In this document: positions 40,133-48,205 of the stretch, in pieces
Position numbering within the stretch: position 1 is the first letter of the stretch
How the letters are laid out: the number at the start of each line of letters is the position of its first letter
Assembly (NCBI GenBank): GCA_032153715.1
Contig: JALDYR010000004.1
Span: forward strand, 94,429 to 158,428
Origin: SEAL01 sp032153715
GTDB taxonomy: Bacteria; Patescibacteriota; Saccharimonadia; Saccharimonadales; Saccharimonadaceae
Direction: 5' to 3'
Length of the DNA stretch: 64,000 bases
Notes under the pieces: model-generated
Told to the model about the DNA's origin: nothing
The model's database searches: none
What the model saw: only the letters and a program-made list of their open reading frames with translations
Made by a program: the position numbers and the translations under genes

Positions 40133-40196
40133 ATCTAATTATAGATTAAATTGCGACTTGTTTGCAATATGTATATTGAATGCAACATTGTCGCAA
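40133..40196 (-). promoter_or_regulatory. fur-type gene promoter with nested palindromes
   Basis: Minus TATAAT (40143-40138) ends 9 nt before the ATG and sits in the 14-bp palindrome ATCTAATTATAGAT (40133-40146). Upstream is a nested pair: TTGCGAC (40151-40157)/GTCGCAA (40190-40196) enclosing TTTGCAATAT/ATATTGAATGCAA. Candidate operators. Confidence 0.55.
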
Positions 40197-40249
40197 AATA
40201 ACTGCTACCGATAATATTTACGAGTATCACTAGTCTGCCGCTAGTAGCA

Positions 40250-40278
40250 TTGCTTGACTGAATGCTTTGATATATAGT
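40250..40278 (+). promoter_or_regulatory. Promoter of two tiny genes
   Basis: TTGCTT (40250-40255), 17 nt, TATAGT (40273-40278). Confidence 0.55.
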
Positions 40279-40313
40279 ATAGCTGTCCCCTACAGATGGG
40301 CAGGAGCAGGAAG

Positions 40314-40466
40314 ATGTACGATCTGATTCGTGGAGCAAAAGTTCGCAAGAACAGATGGACTACATTCATCCGTCGTCTCGAGACGGTCGGACACTATGCT
40401 GTCATACTGTGTCGTGGCAATACAGGTTTCATGCAGCCATCTTCGAACAGAAAGAAAAGGAGATAG
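40314..40466 (+). CDS. 50-residue Arg/Lys-rich peptide
   Basis: ATG 40314 behind AGGAGCAGGAAG; encodes a basic peptide starting MYDLIRGAKVRKNRWTTFIR and ending QPSSNRKKRR. It is 4 nt upstream of a second tiny gene, with which it shares promoter and terminator. No known family; the SD and promoter support expression. Confidence 0.5.
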   Translation: MYDLIRGAKVRKNRWTTFIRRLETVGHYAVILCRGNTGFMQPSSNRKKRR

Positions 40467-40470
40467 ACAG

Positions 40471-40581
40471 ATGTACTTTGATACACGACTTTATCTAGTC
40501 ATTAATTTTCTCAAGGACGCATGGCAAACCTGGAAGCAGCGCAAACAGCAGCGACAGGTTGACGATGTCACCTTGGAGTGA
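40471..40581 (+). CDS. 36-residue peptide
   Basis: ATG 40471 preceded by a strong SD (AAAGGAG, 8-9 nt): MYFDTRLYLVINFLKDAWQT then WKQRKQQRQVDDVTLE. An amphipathic N-terminal helix with a basic/Gln-rich end. Second gene of a two-peptide unit; may act in a toxin-like or regulatory manner, but nothing in the sequence proves it. Confidence 0.5.
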   Translation: MYFDTRLYLVINFLKDAWQTWKQRKQQRQVDDVTLE

Positions 40582-40594
40582 CGCGAACTGGCGC

Positions 40595-40680
40595 GGCGAG
40601 GGGTTGATTCGAGTAATTTTACTCGTCATCCCCTCGCCTACGCACTACATAGACGGCATTGAGCCGTCTTATTTAATTGG
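40595..40680 (+). terminator. Hairpin and terminator after the tiny genes
   Basis: GGCGAGGGG/CCCCTCGCC (40595-40638, no T-run) and then AGACGGC/GCCGTCT (40651-40669) followed by TTATTTAATT. Confidence 0.65.
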
Positions 40681-40689
40681 CTGCTTTGC

Positions 40690-41250
40690 CTATAATTTAT
40701 GGCTGGTTGTTGCGAGCGACTCGTCGATAAAGTGGCCAATCAGCTCTGTGATTTTTGGAAAGACGGTCGTGTTGATGCTGTCTGTCTCGGTAGCGGTGAA
40801 GCGTGAGAGGACGAAATCGGCTGCATTTATACGCTCGGCGAGTTCATTCCAGATGCCGACACGAATACGCATATAATCTTGGCCAAGGTGGGCGTTGAGT
40901 GACTTGATGCCGTTATTGCCCGCGTCACTCCCCTTTTCGCGGGTGCGAATGGTGCCAAAAGGCAGTGCAAGCTCGTCGTGAATAACAAGGATATCGGTTG
41001 TTGAAATCTTGTAGAAGTCGGCGATTGTGCGCGCGGCGATGCCAGTTTCGTTATAAAAGGTTGTTGGCTTTGCGAGGATAACCTTTTCGCCCCCGACTGA
41101 CAGCTCGGCGATGTCGGCATGAAATTTTGATTTATGCTGAAAAGACGCACCGTTTTTATTGACGTACGCATCAAGTGCTAAAAACCCGACATTATGACGG
41201 GTGGCGGCATATTCCGGGCCAGGGTTGCCTTGAGCAAGAATAAGTTTCAT
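40690..41250 (-). CDS. pth: Peptidyl-tRNA hydrolase
   Basis: Releases tRNA from stalled peptidyl-tRNA. 186 residues. Motifs: LILAQGNPGPEYAATRHNVGFLALD with the catalytic His in RHNVG (~19-23), KPTTFYNETG (usually KPxTYMNxSG, here with F and E), VIHDELALPFGTIRTREKGSDAGNNGIKSL (~90-119; usual GGHNG is DAGNNG) and RIRVGIWNE. The usual 'GGHNG' His-Asn is altered while the catalytic H and D (HDE) remain. -10 TATACT lies 7 nt before the ATG: leaderless. Confidence 0.93.
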   Translation of the reverse strand: MKLILAQGNPGPEYAATRHNVGFLALDAYVNKNGASFQHKSKFHADIAELSVGGEKVILAKPTTFYNETGIAARTIADFYKISTTDILVIHDELALPFGTIRTREKGSDAGNNGIKSLNAHLGQDYMRIRVGIWNELAERINAADFVLSRFTATETDSINTTVFPKITELIGHFIDESLATTSHKL

Positions 41251-41257
41251 ATGTCTT

Positions 41258-41263
41258 AGTATA
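41258..41263 (-). promoter_or_regulatory. -10 box TATACT for leaderless pth
   Basis: Minus TATACT (41263-41258), 7 nt, ATG at 41250. Confidence 0.55.
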
Positions 41264-41326
41264 GCTTATGAGTGACATTTTGATGAATTTATTGTATTAT
41301 ATATAGGTCCAACTGAGAGGAATATC

Positions 41327-41647
41327 GTGAGCGAACTGTTCTATGTGTTGGTAGCGTTTCTGCCCTGGATAGTTTCATTGATCGTCTCGCAGGAAAAATA
41401 CGACAATGATCCGAGACGGGATCCTGCTGCTACGATTGTATTGAGTGTCGGCCTTATGCTGACTACAATCGGCCAAGGGCTTCTGATCGGCAGCCAGGAT
41501 GCGGTGATCGTTAGTCCTGTGCGAAGCGGCTTGCTTGATATCGCCTTTTTAGGACTGATGGCACTTGGTTCGTACGGTCTCGTCTGGGGTGTGTGCGGCT
41601 TGGAGAAAGCCGAGCGCGAGATGTACAAGGCGAACCAGGACGAATGA
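41327..41647 (+). CDS. 106-residue three-TM membrane protein
   Basis: Membrane segments FYVLVAFLPWIVSLIV (~5-20), TIVLSVGLMLTTIGQGLLIG (~36-55) and LLDIAFLGLMALGSYGLVWGV (~69-89); acidic end KAEREMYKANQDE. GTG start at 41327 follows SD GAGAGGA, a start context nearly identical to that of gene 12940. TATATA elements precede it. Monocistronic with its own terminator. No family recognised. Confidence 0.65.
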   Translation: MSELFYVLVAFLPWIVSLIVSQEKYDNDPRRDPAATIVLSVGLMLTTIGQGLLIGSQDAVIVSPVRSGLLDIAFLGLMALGSYGLVWGVCGLEKAEREMYKANQDE

Positions 41648-41663
41648 TCATCAGATAATATAG

Positions 41664-41695
41664 GACACCCCGCCAGGAAACTGGCGGGGTTATTT
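41664..41695 (+). terminator. Terminator after gene 41327
   Basis: CCCCGCCAG/CTGGCGGGG stem with loop GAAA, then TTATTTCTTTT, which overlaps the der stop codon on the opposite strand. Confidence 0.88.
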
Positions 41696-43114
41696 CTTTT
41701 CTGGAGTTTCGTTTTCGAGGTTTTCGAGCTCTTTGGCTTTTTTGTAGGCCTTGGTAACTGGTGCCTTGCCCTGGGCGATACGCTCTTTGTTTGACTTTAC
41801 TTGTTTTTCATCAATGAAGCTAAACTTGATTGGCGTGCCGGCGTAGTTATAGGTTTCACGCAGGTGACGTTCTAGATAGCGTTTGTACGACCAGTGGACG
41901 AACTTGAGATTGCTACCATGAATGACAAACCAAGGTGGTGCCATGTCGGTTTGAACGATGTAGCGTAGTTTTGGATGTGTGTTTTTAAGGCCAGCAGGCG
42001 GATGGCGCTGAATAGCTTTTTGTAGCATGTCGTTTAGTACGCGCGTCTTCGTCTCTTGCTTGCGACGGGCGTCGATATCAAGCGCAAGGTCGAATAATTT
42101 CGTGACATTTTGGCCAGTCACGCTACTGGTAAAGATGAGTGGCGCCCATGGGGTAAAGTTGAAGGTACGGCTAATACTTGGTGCAAGTGCGTCGCGAGTA
42201 AAGGCGTCTTTGCCTTCGACACTGTCCCATTTGCTGATGACGATTGCCATTCCCTTGCCTGCCTCGTCGATAATACCGGCGAGACGTTGATCAAGCTGTG
42301 TGTTTAGTTCGTTGACGTCCATCAAAAGGAAGCAAACGTCTGCCTCTTCGATTGCCTGAAGGGTACGAAGGACTGAGAACTTTTCAATTCCGACTTCTTG
42401 CTTGCCTGGCTTTCGCATGCCGGCAGTATCAAGCAGTTCGATTTCTTGGCCACCGTAGCGGACTTGGACGCGGTTGACGTCGCGGGTTGTGCCGGCGATG
42501 TTGGCAACCAATGCCTGCTGTTTGCCAGCAAGGCTATTGAAGAGGTTTGATTTACCAACGTTCGGGCGGCCGATCAATGCCACGCGAAGGATGTCATCGG
42601 CGGTGTCTTCTTGCTTTGCAGGAATGTGATCGACGATTTCATCAAGAATATTGATGATACCTTTGTTGTGCTCGGCGCTGGCTGGCATGATCGTCTTGAT
42701 GCCAAGGCGCTTGAACTCGTCGACAGGCAGGCTGGTTTTGAGGTCGGTTTTGTTGGTGACGAGGATAACTGGTTTTTTGCTGCGAAGTGCTTTCTTGGCG
42801 ACAAAACGGTCCTGGTCGCTCACATACTGACTACTGTCAACGACAACAAGAATAACGTCAGCAGCATCAGCAGCTTCGGTGATCTGCTCTTGGATTGAGG
42901 CTTCGAATTCATCGTTCGGATCTTTTAGACCGGCAGTGTCAACGAGCCAGAATTGGTGGTAGTTGTGCTCTACTCGACCGAGGACGTTGTCGCGAGTTGT
43001 GCCTGCTTCACGGGCAACGATAGCTTGCTGTGCACGAACCATACGATTAAAAAGCGAACTCTTGCCGACGTTCGCTTGACCAATAATCGCAACGGTTGGT
43101 AATTTGCTAGCCAT
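41690..43114 (-). CDS. der: Ribosome assembly GTPase Der (EngA)
   Basis: Two tandem Era-like G domains and a KH-like C-terminus in 474 residues. Domain 1: IIGQANVGKSSLFNR (P-loop), TTRD, DTAG, NKTD; domain 2: LIGRPNVGKSNLFNSLAG (~184-201), GTTRDVNR, DTAGM, SKWDSV. KH part: KTHPKLRYIVQTDMAPPWFVIHGS...FHWSYKRYLERHLRETYNYAGTPIKF. It assists maturation of the 50S subunit. Its start is 12 nt from a TATACT (minus strand), and it ends beside the opposing terminator. Confidence 0.96.
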   Translation of the reverse strand: MASKLPTVAIIGQANVGKSSLFNRMVRAQQAIVAREAGTTRDNVLGRVEHNYHQFWLVDTAGLKDPNDEFEASIQEQITEAADAADVILVVVDSSQYVSDQDRFVAKKALRSKKPVILVTNKTDLKTSLPVDEFKRLGIKTIMPASAEHNKGIINILDEIVDHIPAKQEDTADDILRVALIGRPNVGKSNLFNSLAGKQQALVANIAGTTRDVNRVQVRYGGQEIELLDTAGMRKPGKQEVGIEKFSVLRTLQAIEEADVCFLLMDVNELNTQLDQRLAGIIDEAGKGMAIVISKWDSVEGKDAFTRDALAPSISRTFNFTPWAPLIFTSSVTGQNVTKLFDLALDIDARRKQETKTRVLNDMLQKAIQRHPPAGLKNTHPKLRYIVQTDMAPPWFVIHGSNLKFVHWSYKRYLERHLRETYNYAGTPIKFSFIDEKQVKSNKERIAQGKAPVTKAYKKAKELENLENETPEKK

Positions 43115-43148
43115 AAACTTTTATTTAGTATAACAGATGTCGTAGATA

Positions 43149-43177
43149 TTGACAAGTATATAAAAGATTGGTATAAA
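43149..43177 (+). promoter_or_regulatory. Promoter of gene 43220
   Basis: TTGACA (43149-43154), 17 nt, TATAAA (43172-43177); leader ~40 nt. Confidence 0.75.
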
Positions 43178-43219
43178 TGTCTCAATAATTGTACCTACTA
43201 TTCATGAGAGGAGTCTATC

Positions 43220-43603
43220 ATGACTCATCCGCTAAGCGAGGTATGCAAATACCCTGTAGTGCAGGGCTACGAGCTCACGCCAGAATTTCTGGCTCAGACC
43301 GAGATTTACTACGGCGTGGTCTACCATCGCCACAGGAATGGCGGAGGGCTTGTTGCTGAATCGGCGCATGTGCCATTGAGCTTATTCGTCCCCCCGACCG
43401 TCAGGATCGGCCCGAACACACGGCTGCTGGATGATCGAAACCTTGCTGGTCGGACGATGATCGAGGGCGATGTTTCACTTGATCCTGGGCGACTAACTCC
43501 GATTAGTCGCAGTTTCATCGAGCAGGACCGTGTTGCACTAAAGCGGATAAGGCTCTTTGCGGTGATTAGTCGCACAGACTGTCTCGCGTACGCCTCGTTT
43601 TAA
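43220..43603 (+). CDS. 127-residue protein, unknown
   Basis: A soluble protein with strong SD GAGAGGAG: MTHPLSEVCKYPVVQGYELTPEFLAQTEIYYGVVYHRHRNGGG...LSLFVPPTVRIGPNTRLLDDRNLAGRTMIEGDVSLDPGRLTPI... No motif recognised. It has a consensus promoter and a strong terminator, so it is a single-gene unit of the same style as the small genes at 33-35 kb, but on the plus strand. Confidence 0.65.
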   Translation: MTHPLSEVCKYPVVQGYELTPEFLAQTEIYYGVVYHRHRNGGGLVAESAHVPLSLFVPPTVRIGPNTRLLDDRNLAGRTMIEGDVSLDPGRLTPISRSFIEQDRVALKRIRLFAVISRTDCLAYASF

Positions 43604-43620
43604 ATCTTAGGTACAATACG

Positions 43621-43674
43621 CCCCGAGCGAAAGATGGAGTTTTCTCCTCTTCGCTCGGGGCGATTGTATTTTTA
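43621..43674 (+). terminator. Terminator after gene 43220
   Basis: CCCCGAGCGA/TCGCTCGGGG stem with an inner GGAG/CTCC, followed by GATTGTATTTTT. Confidence 0.85.
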
Positions 43675-44367
43675 GATCTTTTTAGTCAGTTCGAATTTGC
43701 CGGGTTCAAGGTCACCGAGCGTATACGGCCCAAAGTCAGTTCGATGTAGCTTTTTGACGCTATAGCCAAGTGTTTCGAAGGTTCGACGAATCTGGCGGTT
43801 GCGACCTTCGCTCATTGTCACTTGCCATTCTTTTCGATTGTCATCATATAGGCGCTCAAGCTGTAGTTTACTGCCGCCATCCTCCAGCTGTACGCCGTGA
43901 TCGCTAATCATCTGCTGGTGAAGTGGCTCAAGGTCCTTGCTGAGGCGAACTTTGTAGATTTTTACCTTGGTAAATTTTGGATGCGTCATTTGATAGGCAA
44001 AGTCACCGTCGTTCGTTAGAAGAATGAGGCCACTGCTGTCGCGGTCAAGGCGACCGACAGGCTTTAATTTGTGATACTGTTCTGGCACGATGCTGTAGAT
44101 GGTTGGGTTATCACCCTGCTGTTTGCGGGAGCAGACGTAACCAACTGGCTTGTGAAAAGCCAGGTATTCATATTGTGTTGCGGCGCCAAGCGTCTTTCTG
44201 TTGACAGTCACAGTGTCACTTTCTAAAAAGCGCGCGCCTAGCTGAGCGGTGGTGTCATTGATCGACACGACACCTTTGTCGATGAGGTTGTCAGCTTCCC
44301 GACGCGAAATACCTAGCTGAAGCGCTAGGTATTTGTTTAGACGAAGAGATTCGTTTTGTTCTGCCAT
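43672..44367 (-). CDS. 16S/23S rRNA pseudouridine synthase, RsuA/RluB family
   Basis: About 231 residues: S4 RNA-binding domain (LRLNKYLALQLGISRREADNLIDKGVVSINDTTA, ~7-40) and catalytic domain with the RsuA-type aspartate motif PVGRLDRDSSGLILLTNDGDFA (~108-129), then EGRNRQIRRTFETLGY. RluB isomerises U2605 of 23S rRNA, RsuA U516 of 16S; subfamily is not decidable here. Start: ATG 44367 gives the normal N-terminus; ATG 44385 is possible, just after the preceding response-regulator stop. Cotranscribed with the two-component genes upstream. Confidence 0.9.
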   Translation of the reverse strand: MAEQNESLRLNKYLALQLGISRREADNLIDKGVVSINDTTAQLGARFLESDTVTVNRKTLGAATQYEYLAFHKPVGYVCSRKQQGDNPTIYSIVPEQYHKLKPVGRLDRDSSGLILLTNDGDFAYQMTHPKFTKVKIYKVRLSKDLEPLHQQMISDHGVQLEDGGSKLQLERLYDDNRKEWQVTMSEGRNRQIRRTFETLGYSVKKLHRTDFGPYTLGDLEPGKFELTKKI

Positions 44368-44388
44368 ATCTACTGATGGTAGCATGTT

Positions 44389-45210
44389 TTAGCTTGGCTG
44401 GCCAAACTGAGGAGGGTTTGGATTGCCTGGCTGCTGCGGTTGAGGCGCAGGTGTCGGTGCAGCGAATTGTGGCGCGGCAGGAGCAGGTGCTGCTGCTGGC
44501 ATTGCAGACAGCGCTGGCGTGTCGTCTGGTAGCTCGTCCACCTGGGATGCTTCAACTGGAATCGCTGAGGCTTGTAGCTCTTGAGCAATTTGTCGTTCGA
44601 TTGCTTCAGCGTCCGGCAGGCCGTTCTCGATCGGATGAATGACACGTTCGCCAAGTGTTGCTGGGCGAGGTGATGAAAACGGTGCGGTTGGCTGAGGTAG
44701 CGTAGAAGGTTGTACGACTGGCTGCTGCGGTTGAGGCGCAGGTGTCGGTGCAGCGAATTGTGGCGCGGCAGGAGCAGGTGCTGCTGGCTGTTGATCGACT
44801 GGTTGTGCTTGCGGTGGTACGACTGTAGGTGCTGCACCGCTCTGATCGCCAAGGACTTCATGGACGGCACGGACAACATCCTCGATACCTACCTGAGATT
44901 TAACGAGGTAGCGATCGGCGCCAAGCTGTTCACCACGTGCACGCTGATCTTCGCTGCTGAGCGCGGTCATCATAATTACTTTGATGTCTCGTGTTTCAGT
45001 GGTGCTGCGCAGGATATCGAGCATGTCGAATCCACTGATCTTTGGCATCATGACATCACTGACGATCATGTCAGGTCGTTCTTTGATGGCCATGGCGAGC
45101 GCTTCTTCTCCGTCGCCGGCTGATACGATATCATACCCCTCGGCTAAGAGACGGACGCCGTAAATTTCTCTTAGACTTTTGTCATCTTCTACTAGTAGTA
45201 TCTTTGTCAT
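44389..45210 (-). CDS. Response regulator with Pro/Ala/Gln-rich tail
   Basis: Receiver domain in residues 1-~120: acidic pair in ILLVEDDKS, phosphorylated Asp in IVSDVMMPKISG (~50-61), VIMMTALSS and the Lys in YLVKSQ. No DNA-binding domain follows. Instead ~150 residues of low complexity (PQAQPVDQQPAAPAPAAPQ..), in which a 69-bp DNA segment is exactly duplicated (97 codons apart). A short ordered part (LGERVIHPIENGLPDAEAIERQIAQEL) lies between the copies. A CheY-like output via protein contact is implied. Upstream is its likely kinase, whose tail is similarly Pro/Ala-rich. Confidence 0.88.
   Translation of the reverse strand: MTKILLVEDDKSLREIYGVRLLAEGYDIVSAGDGEEALAMAIKERPDMIVSDVMMPKISGFDMLDILRSTTETRDIKVIMMTALSSEDQRARGEQLGADRYLVKSQVGIEDVVRAVHEVLGDQSGAAPTVVPPQAQPVDQQPAAPAPAAPQFAAPTPAPQPQQPVVQPSTLPQPTAPFSSPRPATLGERVIHPIENGLPDAEAIERQIAQELQASAIPVEASQVDELPDDTPALSAMPAAAPAPAAPQFAAPTPAPQPQQPGNPNPPQFGQPS
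44427..44495 (+). repeat. 69-bp direct repeat in response regulator tail, copy 1
   Basis: Identical over 69 bp to 44718-44786 (offset 291 bp, in frame). Encodes a Pro/Ala/Gln-rich segment. Confidence 0.9.
44718..44786 (+). repeat. 69-bp direct repeat in response regulator tail, copy 2
   Basis: Second copy; perfect identity at synonymous positions indicates a recent duplication or gene conversion. Confidence 0.9.
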
Positions 45211-45262
45211 ATTATACTCATTTTACTAAAGCGCTTATGAAATTACCATACTTCTTATTCTT

Positions 45263-47371
45263 TTAGTAATTTCTGTCAGGCACATTAATTGATCGTTCAA
45301 TGTTCGCGAGTGTTTGTCCTTGTGGAATGATTGGTCCAACGTATTGCTTTGTCTGTGGTTGCGCCTGCAGTTGTGGCTGCTGTGGAGCTGGAGCGGGCAT
45401 GGTAGGCGCTGTAGCGACTGTTTGTGGTGCCGCAGCAGGGGCAACGGGTGTTTGTGGAGGTGCTACTGGCGCAGTAGGAGTAGGTGCAGGAGCTGGTGTT
45501 GCGGGCTGTGGAGCGACGACGGCTGGGGTGGCTGCAACTGGAGCGGGTTGAGCCACTGGTGCGGCTGCTGCAGGAGTAAGGATGTCGGCGGCGGGTGCTT
45601 GTTCCTGACGAGGAGCGAGTGATGTATCGGCGGCGGTACTGATAGGCTTTTCGCGGATGACAATCGGCGTGTTGAGCGCGGCTTCACGCTCTGTTGGCGT
45701 GCTAGAGAGCGCGTCCTCGTTCATGATGCGTGTCTCGGTTACTTCTGATTCTTCGCTGGTTGAAAGTTCAATCAGTCGATTTGCTTCGATATTAGAGATC
45801 CGAGGAAGCTCGACCGAGAACGTACTTCCCTTTTTATACTCACTTTCAACCCAAATGCGGCCATCCATGGATTCGATGAGGCGACGACACAGGTAGAGGC
45901 CAAGGCCGGTACCGCCAATTTCGCGCGTCGCGCTATTGTCGACGCGATAGAACTTTTGGAACAAGTGCGGAATGTCTTCGGTTGGAATGCCGATGCCGCT
46001 GTCTTGGATACTGACGACGATATGTTCGTTATCACCGGTGACGTCAACCATAACGTCGCCTTTAGGGGTGTACTTGATAGCGTTCTCGATGAGGTTCGAG
46101 AATACTTCGCGCAAGTGATCGGCGTCGAGATTCGCGTAAAAGACTGGCGCCATGTTACGAGTCGCACTTCCGTCGCGGCGATCAACGGTGTCGGGTTTAA
46201 AAAAGACGCGCAGGCCTTTTGCTTCAGCCTTTGGTGTGAGCCCTTCGATGATGTCTTGGACGAAAACGCCCATATCGATCACTTTTGGATTGTTTGATAG
46301 CCGGCCGTCGTCTGCCTTGCTAACGTCCAAAAGGTCCTGGAACAAGTGGCCAAGGTGTTGGGCTGATTCGTGTGCTTTTGTAATGAAATCGCGAGCCTTG
46401 TCGTCAATGGTTGCTGTTGCAGGGTTTAGTGCAAGGCCAAGGTAGCCTTCGATTGAGGCCACTGGCGTACGCATTTCGTGACTGGCAGTGCTGATAAACT
46501 CCGCCTGAGCATGTTCTTCCTCTTGCTCTTTGGTAATGTCACGAAAAACAATAATCGCTCCTGATCCAAGATGGCCAATTGGCGAGGCAACGACAGAAAC
46601 ATTGATCTTTTTACCAGAGTTTGTTTGCAGGGATAGTGTATTGGTGTGTTTTTGCTGGTTGGTGGTCAGGACTTCAAAAACAGGGTCATTGGCGTGTGTC
46701 AGGTCGTGTCCCTGGGCGTCTTGTAGCTGCAAGACTGATTTGTAGTCGAGGCCGATGGCGTCTTGCCTGCCCCACCCGATAATCCGCTGAGCGGCTGGGT
46801 TAATTAGTTCGATGACGCCTTGGTTGTCAATTGCAATGACGCCGTCGCCGATGGCGCTAATCACGACGTCGGATTTGTTTGAAACCTGGTTTAGTTCGTT
46901 GGCAAGGTCGTAGTAGGCACGGTCCTTGCTCTTCTCGTTGCCAGATTTGCTGTGCCACAGGATGTAGCTGATGAGGATTGGCAGTTCACCACCCATGATC
47001 AGGCCAAGGATGGCTTCTTTGGTTAGTACTCCCCCAAGGAAGAGGTTGACGAGATAAGCGTTGACAATCAAGACGAGGATGACGAGGGTGCCGGTTCCAA
47101 AAATGCCCGCAAAGACGAGAGTAAACATCCAGAGCGCGATAAACGGTGAATTGACGCCGCCAGTTTGGTGTAATAGGACGCCAACTGTGGCGACGAGTGT
47201 AAAATATGCTGCGTACACAGAGACGGTTTTTGCTTCTTTTGGCACAAAGAAATACGAAACCGCCGAGAGGCCAACCGTGGCAAGTGCAAGCGCCGCGGCG
47301 AGACCGCTGACCGCAAATCCCGACATGACGTTACTGACATCAGCGATATGAGACCAGGCAAATAAAAACAA
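45263..47371 (-). CDS. Membrane sensor histidine kinase with PAS domain and Pro/Ala-rich tail
   Basis: At least 702 residues. About five N-terminal membrane segments (residues ~15-140), PAS domain (VISAIGDGVIAIDNQGVIELINPAAQRIIGW..), HisKA with the phospho-accepting His in FISTASHEMRTPVASIEGYL (~300), HATPase with N box (HLREVFSNLIENAIKYTP), G1 (DSGIGIPTEDIPHLFQKFYR) and G2 (GGTGLGLYLCRRL). The last ~170 residues are disordered and Pro/Ala/Gln-rich. Annotated from TTG 47371, but the frame stays open to a TAG at 47452-47450 and adds an excellent N-terminus (IKPLTLTPFWHRRICEATVL), so translation probably starts at a rare codon (ATT 47407, CTG 47437 or ATC 47446). Paired with the response regulator downstream. 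Confidence 0.9.
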   Translation of the reverse strand: MFLFAWSHIADVSNVMSGFAVSGLAAALALATVGLSAVSYFFVPKEAKTVSVYAAYFTLVATVGVLLHQTGGVNSPFIALWMFTLVFAGIFGTGTLVILVLIVNAYLVNLFLGGVLTKEAILGLIMGGELPILISYILWHSKSGNEKSKDRAYYDLANELNQVSNKSDVVISAIGDGVIAIDNQGVIELINPAAQRIIGWGRQDAIGLDYKSVLQLQDAQGHDLTHANDPVFEVLTTNQQKHTNTLSLQTNSGKKINVSVVASPIGHLGSGAIIVFRDITKEQEEEHAQAEFISTASHEMRTPVASIEGYLGLALNPATATIDDKARDFITKAHESAQHLGHLFQDLLDVSKADDGRLSNNPKVIDMGVFVQDIIEGLTPKAEAKGLRVFFKPDTVDRRDGSATRNMAPVFYANLDADHLREVFSNLIENAIKYTPKGDVMVDVTGDNEHIVVSIQDSGIGIPTEDIPHLFQKFYRVDNSATREIGGTGLGLYLCRRLIESMDGRIWVESEYKKGSTFSVELPRISNIEANRLIELSTSEESEVTETRIMNEDALSSTPTEREAALNTPIVIREKPISTAADTSLAPRQEQAPAADILTPAAAAPVAQPAPVAATPAVVAPQPATPAPAPTPTAPVAPPQTPVAPAAAPQTVATAPTMPAPAPQQPQLQAQPQTKQYVGPIIPQGQTLANIERSINVPDRNY

Positions 47372-47641
47372 GACGATGCCGGCAACAAGAACAGTCGCCT
47401 CACAAATGCGGCGATGCCAAAACGGTGTAAGTGTCAGTGGTTTGATGCCCTATGTCCCCTATTTTATTTGCTGACAATGCTTGTGATTATTATGCCTGAT
47501 CACGAGGTGGTATACAAGAGGAAAAGTGGTCAATTCGCGCTCGATTTTTGCGCAAGATACGTAAAAATGTTATTATATAATAATGCTTAAGCTAATCAGC
47601 TGAAGCACCTGATCAAAGTATTTCGACTCCGGAAGAGAGCC

Positions 47642-48205
47642 ATGACATACCAGATTCAACCCTATATCGCGGGTGGCGTGCTTACCTTTATGCTGAGCGC
47701 CCTTGGGTGCCGACATACCTACCACTATGCCTATCTGCATCCCCATCGAGACAAGTATGGCGTTCGTCAGTTTCATCTGCACCGATTTTGCTTTCTTTAT
47801 GTTGCGGCTTTTGTAGCGTGTATCGCTACGATTAGTCTTAGCGTGGAGCTTTCAGGATCATTCGGGCAGTACATCGCGGCAAGTGCTCGGCCGGCTATCG
47901 TTGTGCTCATCGTTGCGTGCGTCTGCGCGTTCATCTATGCGCTCAGCATGCGCCGTTGGCATGAAATACTGGGAACGGTCACGTTCCTGGCGATCGCAAG
48001 CGGCTTGCTGATGTATGTCGAACACTCGCACGACGGTAGCGAGCAATGGCTGCGGACGCAGAACTATGCCTACGGCCTGGCGGTCGTTGCGGCTATTGGC
48101 GCGCTCGTTGCCTTTATCGCGGACCGCGTTTACGCCGAGTATGAATGGGAGTACGAATACAATCAGATGAACCGAAAGCGGGTCTTGTCGGAAAGATCGG
48201 ACTGA
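47642..48205 (+). CDS. 187-residue multi-TM membrane protein, unknown
   Basis: Five hydrophobic segments: YIAGGVLTFMLSALGC, FCFLYVAAFVACIATISLSV, PAIVVLIVACVCAFIYAL, ILGTVTFLAIASGLLMYV and AYGLAVVAAIGALVAFIADRV; His/Arg-rich loop CRHTYHYAYLHPHRDKYGVRQFHLHRFC after the first. SD GGAAGAGAG precedes the ATG. A hairpin TTGCAGTCGGG/CCCGGCTGCAA (48224-48258) follows the stop without a T-run. First of the accessory genes before the tRNA-Glu. No family recognised. Confidence 0.65.
   Translation: MTYQIQPYIAGGVLTFMLSALGCRHTYHYAYLHPHRDKYGVRQFHLHRFCFLYVAAFVACIATISLSVELSGSFGQYIAASARPAIVVLIVACVCAFIYALSMRRWHEILGTVTFLAIASGLLMYVEHSHDGSEQWLRTQNYAYGLAVVAAIGALVAFIADRVYAEYEWEYEYNQMNRKRVLSERSD

Noticed and set aside
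29100..43674. Regularly recurring GCCGCC hairpins considered as a CRISPR array
   Set aside because: Spacing is irregular (hundreds to thousands of bases) and every unit is a terminator next to a gene stop.
44370..44879. A 169-codon minus-strand frame rich in Arg/Gln/His
   Set aside because: It is a shifted frame of the response regulator's low-complexity tail, with repeats explained by the 69-bp duplication.
45300..45622. Gly/Cys/Val-rich plus-strand frames opposite the kinase tail
   Set aside because: They are antisense images of the Pro/Ala-rich kinase C-terminus; no SD or promoter, and the kinase frame is clearly coding.
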